Assembly: GCF_018294505.1 (NCBI RefSeq)
Contig: NC_057811.1
Coordinates: 29,596,618-29,660,617 of the forward strand
From: Triticum aestivum
Taxonomy: Eukaryota > Streptophyta > Magnoliopsida > Poales > Poaceae
Direction: 5' to 3'
Length of the DNA: 64,000 bases
This document shows, piece by piece, positions 21,091 through 30,499 of the stretch (positions are counted from its first letter, which is position 1; each line of letters opens with the position of its first letter). The notes under the pieces are model-generated. The model made no database searches and was not told the DNA's origin. It was given only the letters and a program-made list of their open reading frames with translations. The position numbers and the translations under genes are program-made.

Positions 21091-24000
21091 AAGTTGACTT
21101 GGTGGTCTTTTTCCTCATCCCTTTAGGCTAAGTTGGTAAAAGAACACTGACACGTGGATGTTGACTTTGTGGTCTTTTTCCTCCTCCCTCTCTCCCTCTC
21201 TCACACACACATTACATCAAACACGTTCTATGCATCAGACAAGAGCTTCCATCCCTGGACACAATGAAGCCGATGGTCACACATGCTCGACGCCGACCAA
21301 CGCCGTGCAGCTAGGGGAACACGACCTCATGGCTACATCCGTTAGGCACCCTCCTGTGCGCGCTCCCACTTGCGAAGACACCTGGTAATGGAGGCCGTAG
21401 CTGCAGCCCGAGCGAGGCGCATTTGATGAAGGGCACAAGACCTTCTTTGGTGGGCACGAGACAATGACACTCGCCATGTTCTAGATGTCGCCGCTGAAGC
21501 GATGCGGCTTGTGCGCCTCCGCAATGCTACCCGGGCAGCCGTGGGTTCTCATCTCTGACCTCCTTCCCCATGCGCCTGGACGCAGATCTCATGGATCCCG
21601 GCCTGTAACCACCCTGGCCGCCGCCACCGAAACGGAGCAGCACGTTCGCCTTCGTATTGTCGCGTCGGGCAGCCACTGGCACCCATCCCCGGACTCCTTC
21701 CTGATGGCGCTTGGACGACATCCTCTCCTGCGTCACCTGCAACGGAGGCGGTGGCGGGGCTGATAAGGTTAGGGTGAGTGCGACTCATCCTGACGTGGCT
21801 CTTTTTATTTGCCTTTGTGGCATTTTTCTTTTGCCAACTCAGCCAAGGGCCCGAGCAATTAGAAATGTCAACAAAGAAATTAGTTATGTTCTTTGCTGTT
21901 GTTAACCAAAAAGTGGTGGACTATTTTTATCAAAACGTAAAGTGGTGGCTATTTGCTAATGTTGCTAGTATTGTGAGAGCGCACCTATGAGCCAAAGTGA
22001 ATTTCTTGTATTGTGGTGGTTTTATGGATTTGACTTTTATGGCGGAGACACCTAGTAAGGTTCCTCATGCATAGTGGTTCCACGACAAGTGCTTGTGGCA
22101 GGTACAACATAGGTATTTGGATCTGGTGACCAAACGAGAGAGTTTGTACATAAGTGGGTGATTCTTGTTCACTTGGATCACAGAAGAGTGTGTTGGTGAT
22201 ATATGGATACACAGGAGGTGTTTGGCTACAAAAATGGTAACGGTAAAGTTAACGCAGTCAGATCATGACATTTTAACATGTATAATGAGTTCCTTCCAGG
22301 TTTGTTTGGTTCGTTTAGGTAAAGGAATTGATCTCAAGCGTTGTCGGTCGCTCAGATTTTTGTGCACCACTGGCTGCCTTCGATCTCTAGTGCCACCGGC
22401 TGCTCTGATCTCACGCGCCGCAGGCAAGCCTGTATGCTTTGTGGGCCGCTCTTGGAGTCGGAGAGAATAACTGGTAGAAAATCATCGCATGACAGGCACT
22501 AGATACCGAGGAGGTGTGGGCATCTCATTAGGCGGGACCTCATTATGCTTAACTTGAACCAAGCAAAAACGAACAAGTTCAGGTCCGTTGTTATTGGGTT
22601 ATGTTACAAAATGTCAAACCAAACACCTCCATAGTGTGTTATCTCCGACGCGATTCTAGAAAGTGCAGATGCGGGTTCGTGCATTCTATGCTCGGTGGTC
22701 CACATCAATGGGCTTGGTTGCGCAGTGGTGATGTTGAGGAGCGAGGTGTCATGGAGGGATGGACGCAGAGGGTTGGGAGCGAAGGTGCCATGGATCTGAT
22801 GAAGCTAGGACAACGGCCCATGGAAGTACTGTGGTCCGGCCAATCAAATGACTTGGGCGGGTAGAGGGCGCCTCAACACCGAGTGAAAGCTCTGTTCTCG
22901 GCTACTGACCGAGGCAAGCGACGGCGACACCAGCGAGCGACCCTTTCTTCTTGAAGATGTTGGGGTGGACCTACGTCGAGGTGAGTGAGGGGCTGGGCCC
23001 CCACTCAAGATTTGAAATTCCAGTAAGATTCGCTTATGTTATTTTCAAATATGCTTATGTTATGCGACTTTTTATAGAATATGCCCCAACTTAGTTTTCC
23101 CCGATTCAAAATACTCTCTAGGTCAGCCACTATTGTCAAGGCATGGTGCTCGCTTTCTGTCTGGGACACTTCGGGGGAAACCTCATATCTCCTCGGGATC
23201 GAACGCTGGTGGTGCTTCTATGTCATCCTCCCCCTTGGGGACATCGTTCTTGGAGTCGCCAACGACTGGAGGGACCGGTGTGCGTGAGGTTGATGTTGGT
23301 GTTGAGGCTTCTGTGGCAACGATGCCGAGGGTGCGCAAAGTCGGAGGCGTGACAATGGTTGTGGTAGTCAGCTCTTTTCCGGCGTGTTCGTATGCTGGCT
23401 TCGATTGTTTTGTTGCAGCGAAGTCGGAGCTCATTACTCAATTCACTAGGGCCTTTTTATTATGAATCAAGAAATACAATGGGGCCTTTTTTTTCTCATG
23501 TGGTGTAAGAGCATAATAATTTTTGTGATTGCATATTTGAGATAGATGGGCTTGGGCTCATTACTCCATTTATTCTACTATGTAAGATCATATCAGATGA
23601 CGTAAATTCATATACGAGTAAGGTTTACTTAAGCTTTATGTTGTACAAGATGTTACCCTGCCTTCTGCTTCGTTTCTCTGTTGTATACATGGTAGATTTT
23701 TTTTTGCCAATTCATGCTTCGGCTTGCAGGGTTGTCGTGATTTCTTTTCAGAATTGTGTTAGTGCTTTCCGCATGTTTCATATATTTTATTGTCCCACAT
23801 AATACATCCTTGACATAACTAGCAATTCAACACACATAGCATACATACATATACTAGACATTGTAGGATCTCACTCGAGTCCCCATTGTAGGTGATTTAT
23901 TGTTGTGAGGAGCTTTTCTTTCAATCCATCTTGCAAGCAATATCGTTTATAGTTAAGCTACCTTTAGTCCTTTTGAAAAACATCTAATCTATACATAGCT

Positions 24001-24229
24001 TATGCTTAGTGTTTGGTAATACAAGTGAAAGAGCATTTGCCATTGTTTTTTCTTGGACAGCAAATTAATTGTTAGTAACTAAACAAGGTAGTATCATATT
24101 AATAAACTAGACATGTATGTTGACAAAAAAAATCATGTATACCTGTAAGTATGCAGATATGATCCTTGCCTTCCATGTATGTAATGAAAGTTTGAAAAGC
24201 CCATTCAAAGGTTTTCTATGTCTCGTCAA
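21091..24229. other. No gene seen
   Basis: Mixed composition. There is a CT/CA simple-sequence patch at 21178-21215. ORFs at 21485-21990 and 23081-23465 overlap on both strands and match nothing I recognise. Probably old transposon sequence. Confidence 0.45.
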
Positions 24230-24735
24230 GGAAGAGTGTAAATCCACCTATGGTGTTATGCAAAATGGTGGTTGATCCAAACAAACATCACCGGCAACAT
24301 TTAGCAAAAATTACACTTATATGTTGTGTCATATGTAACTACATCACTAGACTCAACATAGTTAGTTTGGCACCTAACATAACTCTAGAAAATGTTCTTT
24401 GGAACACCTCTGGAACCAAATTTTGTATCATAGCAAAATTGACTGTTATGTGCTTTGAACTCATTGCAAAAGCCCATTACTTGTTTAGATCATCCACTTT
24501 CTCCGTTTGTACATTTGTTGCCCTTCAACATTTGATAATTAAACATGAGAGAAGTAGCAAATATGATACAACTACATGGACTTTCACTCTACGGTCATTC
24601 AAATTGCCGATGAATTGCCATAAATTGCTTAATTTCCATGCCATGTTCACTCCATGGCATGAGATCATGATTTCCATACATCTTATGCAACACATTCATG
24701 GTGGCATTAGGGGAGACTTTACATATTTGCACATC
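24230..24735 (-). pseudogene. FAR1/MULE-type transposase fragment, left (minus) arm of an inverted pair
   Basis: Read on the minus strand from 24735 down: KVSPNATMNVLHKMYGNHDL with PWSEHGMEI, then after a gap FCNEFKAHNSQFCYDTKF, then a VVTYDTTYKCNF stretch, the signature of the FAR1/MULE catalytic domain (first catalytic Asp in FDTTY-like context). Several stops and frame changes are present. The same stretches occur on the plus strand at 24800-25260, so the two copies form a large inverted repeat around about 24790. Confidence 0.6.
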
Positions 24736-25370
24736 AACGTGCTTTATGATAAAGCACATGTATTCACACAATAACAAAGATCATGTTATCAGTGAGTTTG
24801 TCTGCAGATGAGTAATGTCTCTCCTAATGCCACCATGCATGTGTTGGCCAAGATGCATGGCGACCATGAGCTCATTTCATGGAGTGAATGTGGCATGCAA
24901 TTAGATAATTTATGATTAATTCATTAAAGTTTGTGTAATCGTAACATATTTTTTTTATGTCTTCCATGTTTATTTACAAAATGCATATCTGGAGCCAATG
25001 TATGCAAGGAGCAATAAGATGATGTAAACAAGCTCATGGCCTTCTTCAATGAGTTCGGAGCACATAGTAGTAAATTTTATGATGATATGTATTTTGACTT
25101 TGAGGGTGTTATGGAAAATATGTTCTTGAGTAATGCTAGTTGCGGGGCTCGGTATGCTAAGTTTGCTGATGTGGTTACATTTGACACGAAATATAAGTGC
25201 ATTTTTATGCCGTTGTGGGATGCTGGTTGGGAGCAACCAACATTTGCATAACGTCATATTTGGGGTTTTGCACTCATTGGTGATGAGGTGGAGGAAACTT
25301 TTCAGTGATTTTTTCATGACTTTCAAAAAATGCATGCAAGTCAAGGATCATATTTGCATGCTTAAATGTA

Positions 25371-25419
25371 CTTCCTCTGTTCCAAATTATAAACGTCTTA
25401 TAATTTCGGACGGAGGTAG
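25371..25419. mobile_element. Very short Stowaway-like MITE
   Basis: CTTCCTCTGTTCCAAATTAT...ATAATTTCGGACGGAGGTAG, flanked by TA at 25369-25370 and 25420-25421. It is almost only two inverted ends with a few central bases (49 bp). It interrupts the FAR1-type pseudogene. Confidence 0.6.
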
Positions 25420-25674
25420 TATATTTCATCTTTTCGTGTCTACATACATGCCCACTCGATCAACATGCATCGTAACATCTTGTTTAATGACTAACAATTA
25501 GTTTGTGGAACAAGACAAAGCAACAGTAAATGATCTTCCACTTGTGCTTCCAAACACTAAGCATAGACCATCTAGACGACTTTTTTTTTTGAAAAGGCTC
25601 AACTTTAGCTCAAGTAAATTGTGTTACATGTATGCGGGAGTGAAAGAAAAGTTACTCTCAACAATAAATCACCT

Positions 25675-25774
25675 GCTCACCCATGTGGAGTTTGAGAACA
25701 CATGGTAGGTCATGGTGAAGGAGTGCTCACCCATGTGGAGTTTAAGAACACATGGTAGGACATGGTGAAGGAGT
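25675..25774 (+). repeat. 50-bp tandem duplication
   Basis: GCTCACCCATGTGGAGTTT(G/A) and the following 31 bp are present twice back to back (25675-25724, 25725-25774) with two or three differences. It duplicates 16-17 codons of the FAR1-type pseudogene. Confidence 0.85.
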
Positions 25775-26094
25775 CTAGAGTAGAGTCAGATCCTTCAACA
25801 TGCATTTTATTATTATCCGCGGCAGTTTGTATGCAAGTTTATTTGCGACCTACTTCAGTGATATTTTCAAGAGATTGTAGAAGGAAATCACCTGGAGCAT
25901 ACACCACGTCTTCATGAGTTATGCAAGAAAAATGTACAAAGTATTGCAAAGGAGAAAGAAGCGGAAGGCCAAGAGACCGTTGCATCTTAGGTATGGCGTC
26001 TTGCATGACATTAATATGATCTTACGGAATATAATGGAGTAAATGAGCCCATTTCTCTCACGTAGGCATTTACAAAATTTGGACTGCTCTTAGG

Positions 26095-26680
26095 GCATTT
26101 CAACGTTGACCCTCAAACCACCCGCAACCGTCCGGACCGCATGGTCCGGACGTATTGTGTCATCCAACACGGGTCTGTATCGGTTCGTAGGAAAATTCGG
26201 ATGCACTTTCTCTCGCAAACCGGAGACACGTGTGGGGGGCTTTGCGGGCATCCGGACATCACCCACGCCCGTTTCTGACCACCCTGGCCCGCCCGAAAGT
26301 CTCCTCCTTGCCCGCGCGCGTTCCCTTCCGATGCCAACTGCCCGCGTTCATGCAAATGTAGAGCGGCCGCTCCACATTGAAGCCGGCTCAGAGCGGATGC
26401 AACCTCTCAGTGCCTCCGCCATTGAAGCAGCGTACCGGCCGAGGGCATCGCCCGCTGCACGCCTGACTGAACACGCCTCCCCGCCGCATTAAAACGCCTC
26501 CGTTAAACCCTCTTGGAAGCCGAGAAACCTACTTCGGCCATACGTCCGTTCACTATTTAAACGATGCCAGATGTCGGGCAAAAATCGCACCACAACTCCG
26601 CTCCCCATCTTCTCCTTGCACACCATTTTCTCCACACTGTCAATGGCATCCAGCGAGCAGGAAGAGCACGCCGGATCATA
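26095..26680 (+). other. Possible DNA-transposon end with TATA box, unclassified
   Basis: Starts at a GGGCATTTCAACGTTGACC motif, GC-rich, with CCGTCCGGACC palindromes, a CTATTTAAAC TATA-like box near 26553 and an ATGGCATCCAGCGAGCAGG near 26643 that soon meets stops. Resembles the promoter end of an unclassified Triticeae repeat. No complete protein. Confidence 0.35.
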
Positions 26681-28009
26681 GTAGCCTGGTTCGCGGGTCG
26701 ATGGGGCGATCCACGTCCCGGGGTCGATCGACCCTGATCGAGGGTCGGGGACAACGGCGGGTCGAGCTGGATCGATCGCCGGATCACGACCCCGATCGAT
26801 GGACGCTAAGCCAGATTGATATACAGGGAGAGAATTGCCAGGAACATGTATGAGTTCATGGAAAATTGATGCTTACCAGGCAATCGCACTACAAAATACT
26901 GAACTCCGCCGGCCTTCTGGAGTCCGACCTTTCGGGATCCGCTGCTCGCCTGCCGGAATTCGAGCTGTCCACTGCCGTATGAGGCATCTCCCGTCCCGCA
27001 CTCCCGCTACCGACTTGGTACGACCTTGCTGGACTGGTGGAAGAATGGTGGGAGGACAAACAAGAGAGCGTGGGGCCGTGGAGGCTTGGAGTTGGATCCA
27101 TGCCGGACTGGTAGCTTGAAGATGAACCGATAAAGAGTGGATTTTGGGATAGTTGTGCGACGCTTCGTGGGAAGGTAATAATGGTAGATGAGAAAATCAC
27201 GCCATGAGGGCTGACGTATCACGCGGGATTGTTTCCTCCTTGCAATATTGGGAAATACATCATTGCAGATCGTAAAGATGTTTCTTTCCCTCCATCGTAC
27301 AAGGGTCATCGACCCGCAGCCCCTGGGATCGCGATCCGCGTCCCAGATTATCGCCCCGAAGATGTATACCCCTCGTTGATCCTCGTTCCGGAGGGGTGTC
27401 GACCCGCGACCCCGTTCCTCGACCCGGACGACCCGAATTTCTGGCAACTATGCGCCAGATATGAGCCAGGCAACTCGCTGCTCCATCTCCTTTGCCTATC
27501 CCGACAGAAAAAGTTGTCGTCCCAAGCTGGCGCGTGGTTTAGCAACTCGCCGCTTCAAGCCAGCCCGTGTAGGAGTACCGAGTTGCTTCGGGCTGGCACG
27601 CGGGGGAGCACGGCAGAACGGGCATCGTGACTGCTACAGGCGAGGCCACCCGCCGTGCCATTCGTCGTCAATGTTGGTGGAACCGCGCCCGGTCGGTGAA
27701 GAAAGAAGCCGGCTACGCGAAGATCGATGAGTCGGTGACCAGCGCGTCTGCGTCCGTCGTCAACATCAAGGAAAACTAGAACATGGGATGCCTCCGCCAC
27801 GCATGGACCGTTTACACTTCGAGTGGCACTAGCCAAAAGTTGAGGGATTCCACCAGGTGGTTGCGATGCGTGCAATTCTGTTGCCCCTCATCCCGACTCC
27901 TTCTGTTGTATTGCCTCCTGGCTCAAGGTCACCGCACGTCGCATGAAATTTGCAGTGCCAAGACCATTGGCAACTAAACCATTCAACTCATGCTCTCGCG
28001 AGTATTATC
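26681..28009. other. No gene seen; GATCGACCC-rich GC block
   Basis: 26690-26810 and 27300-27440 are rich in GATCGACCC/GGGTCGATC words that pair with each other across strands. Open frames on both strands reflect composition. 27600-27780 has an Arg-rich codon style without a recognisable domain. Confidence 0.4.
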
Positions 28010-28630
28010 GCTTGGCTCGACGCAGAGCAAGATGTTTGGTAACTCTCGACCTCTGAGTATTGGCTCCACCGCTCCACCATCACCTAAAGGGTGCCTATCT
28101 TGGCCTCACCTCCTTAGAGCGAACAATGGCGCAACACAGAGCCCGTATTGCATCGCTCAGGGATGGCGAGACACATCATGTTTTTTCGCCTCTACGTGTC
28201 TCATCGCAAGCAAAACTAATTACCAAATCCGTCAGCTCACGGTTGGTCAAAATATTGTGGTTGATGACGCTGGCATTCGACGAGGTGGCTTTCAACTAAC
28301 TTCACCAACCTCATCAGGTCTGCTGATGTCCGCGAGTGCACGCTTGTGGTTCAAGATCTCGACACCTAGGCCTTCGACCTGGTTGATCTTGAGTGCCCCT
28401 TCAGTGAGAAGGCGATCCGGGGAGCCAGAAAATGACTGCCTTAGGATAAAGCACTGGGCTGGAAATCCTTGTTAACTGATGGGATATCGTCAAAAAAGAC
28501 ATCTATGAGGCCTTCTAGAAGTACTACGACATGAATGGAAGAAGATTCCAAGGGCTCAACGAAGCTTTGATCACCCTGCTATCCATAAAACCCGGAGACG
28601 ACATCCCTCTTGGACTATCCAACTCTTTGT
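28010..28630 (+). pseudogene. L1-type LINE ORF2 fragment (linker to reverse transcriptase start), decayed
   Basis: In shifting frames: LGLTSLERTMAQHRARIASL, RDGETHHVFF, NLIRSADVRECTLVVQDLD, PFSEKAI, then GRRFQGLNEALITLL just before the RT domain. This order matches plant L1 ORF2 between endonuclease and RT. At least four frame changes and several stops. It ends near GDDIPLGLS at 28620. Confidence 0.6.
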
Positions 28631-28997
28631 GAAGCTTGTCGCGAAGCTGCTCTCCCTTCGGTTGACACCAGCTAGGGCTCTCCACACTTGTCTCCTCCAA
28701 CCAGAGCACATTTATCGCCGGAAGGTGTATCCACGACAACTTCTTCCTTGTGCAGCAGATGGCGAGGCAGCTCTCTCATATGCTGTAGCTTTCTGAAAAG
28801 AGGAGGAAAACCAGGGGACACTCTCACGCTGTAGTTTTCTCTATGGGACTCCACGTTGAGCGCCATGGCGATGCCCTAGGAGACCTAACACCAGGGAGCA
28901 AGGGGAAGAGGAGATTAGGAGACTATCAACCTTGAGAAGAATAGCAAGGGAATTTTGAGACCAAGTGTCAGCAACCAGATTTATACCTTTGGATCTC

Positions 28998-29210
28998 CGA
29001 AGCAATCTTGGTAAATGGTTCTCTGAATAAAATTGATAGCCTGCATATGTTCTGTCTGGAAGAGAGATGTCAAGGGAACTTCAGATTTTTGGCTGGGTGT
29101 ATAAACATACATGGCCACACACTGATTTCAGATTTCAGTGTAACTACAAACAGGGGTTCCAGATTAGAAACTTAGAGAAGAGGGAAATGATTGATTAGCA
29201 AATACATATA
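28998..29210 (+). repeat. Copy A of a ~210-bp duplicated segment (copy B at 59355-59555)
   Basis: Shared blocks in the same order and orientation include TCTCTGAATAAAATTGATA, CCTGCATATGT, GATGTCAAGGGAACTTCA, GGCTGGGTGTA, ACATGGCCACACACTGATTT and AAATGATTGATTAGC. No coding function. Part of it (29165-29245) is repeated locally at 29310-29390. Confidence 0.75.
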
Positions 29211-29390
29211 GCTGCAAGAAAGTCTGTTTTGATTGCAGTTTTGAACAAAACTTAGAACTGTATAATTCTGCTCTGTCCGAGTCAAGATATTGTAGGACCT
29301 CGATCCTCGAAGTTTAGAGAAGAGGGAGATGATTGATTACCAATAAATATAACTGCAAGAAAATATGTTTTGATTGCTGACTGCACAATC
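29165..29390 (+). repeat. Local direct duplication, spacing about 145 bp
   Basis: TTAGAGAAGAGGGAAATGAT and the following TGCAAGAAA and GTTTTGATTGC words at 29172-29240 recur at 29316-29383 with about 10 differences. Confidence 0.7.
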
Positions 29391-30024
29391 TGAACTATAT
29401 ATCTCTGAAATTATATTAGACTCTTGCTCTTGGAAATTTAGAGCTGATGTACTGTTGCTTTGTATATAAATGGCATGCTAGCCTGCTGGTTTAATTTGGA
29501 TGTGTAGGTATAAGCTACTGTAAAACTGAACCATAATATCAGTTTAGAGATGCACTTGACCATTTTTCACATAAGCGTGTGCGCTGTAGCAGCACATGTG
29601 CATTTCTGGTCATTTGACTATAGCAAATCGTTACAACACAAACCACTTGTACATTCAGAAAAAATAACTTTGTAAACATCGTCGGCTAGTTACACTAGCA
29701 CATAGCTGTGACGAATAACTTCAACTTGAGAGCACTACGTGGTACGTGCTGGTATATATGCGAGTGTTGGTTTTGAACAAATGCTGAATCACATCTCTGA
29801 AGTAGGAACGGCAGTGTGCGCCTGTCCTGGAACTTTAAACTCAGAACTGTGTGCTGCTGCTCTGTCTGTGGATCTCTTGCTGTACGCTTGTCGATATACG
29901 AAGATAGTTGGAGTCAAAACATTCTAGGACATGGAAATGGGCATGTACAGAAACTTTCATCACATAAATAGTTGCACTTAAGTTCATGATTCAGTTCAGA
30001 GTCCCTCAACCTCTGCGCTTGTGC
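29391..30024. other. No gene seen
   Basis: AT-rich non-coding sequence between the duplicated segment and the left target duplication of the large MULE. ORF 29739-29927 has no recognisable content. Confidence 0.45.
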
Positions 30025-30034
30025 ATTTTACTGT

Positions 30035-30257
30035 GGGCCAATAGCTCCTGTGCGACGTCTTTGATGTGAATTGGAAGGAGTGCGACGTAGTTCGAATGAA
30101 TGGCTGTGATGCGACACATTTGAGCGTGTAAATAGCCCAGGGCCACATGGGGTGTTAAATGGGTTAAATTGGTCGTCAACCAAGCCCATTTATGTTAGGA
30201 CATGTGGGTCCAACTTAATTGGTCCTCAAAACAGCTGACCGTGCCCTGCAGCCCGAC
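30035..30257 (+). repeat. Left terminal inverted repeat of the large MULE
   Basis: 223 bp, inverse of 36934-37157 with about six substitutions and one single-base gap (counted by eye), and inverse of 37780-37901 over its outer ~118 bp with much lower identity. Contains TGCGACGTCTTTGATG and GTAAATAGCCCAGGGCC. Confidence 0.85.
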
Positions 30258-30265
30258 AGTTCAGC

Positions 30266-30484
30266 ATGTCGGGCGGAGAGGCGGACAGAGTCGTGCCGAC
30301 GGCGATGTATGCGCGCAATGCTGAACTGCATGCGGAGTCCGAACTGACCGAGGAACTGAAGAAAATCAAGAAACATCTAATGCAGATGATCGATTTGCAG
30401 AAGCAAGCAAATATCACGGCAGGAGGGTTCTATTGTTGTATCATTGCTCTATTTTTGTTTTATTTGTTTTTCATCCGTCATTAG
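30266..30484 (+). pseudogene. GRF-type accessory protein, C-terminal part (coiled coil plus membrane tail)
   Basis: 72 codons: GGEADRVVPTAMYARNAEL, then a charged heptad-like stretch (ELTEELKKIKKHLMQMIDLQ), then FYCCIIALFLFYLFF and a basic end. This is the tail usual in grass GRF zinc-finger proteins of MULE or pseudogene origin: short coiled coil and a C-terminal membrane helix. The zinc-finger half is missing here and instead lies on the opposite strand at the other end of the element (37582-37158). The listed ATG at 30266 is inside the old coding sequence, so it may not be a real start. The frame is intact as far as it goes. Confidence 0.55.
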
Positions 30485-30499
30485 AATGGGCATTTAGGC

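Larger units (their letters stand above)
24800..25990 (+). pseudogene. FAR1/MULE-type transposase fragment, right (plus) arm of an inverted pair
   Basis: VSPNATMHVLAKMHGDHELI with SWSECGMQ near 24820-24900 is followed by AFFNEFGAHSSKFYDDMYFD and ADVVTFDTKYKCIFMPLW (25036-25251, the MULE catalytic region). After a frame change comes SNQHLHNVIFGV, then beyond a tiny MITE VEQDKATVNDLPLVLPNTKH, the second catalytic Asp region. A partly duplicated THVEFENTW...MVKEC block follows and ends near 25990. Multiple frameshifts and stops; no function. It is related to, but not the same copy as, the FAR1-type tail at 11.8-13.1 kb. Confidence 0.65.

Noticed and set aside
24250..24774. 174-residue plus ORF as a gene
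   Set aside because: The minus strand here carries the FAR1/MULE transposase motifs; the plus ORF is its shadow.
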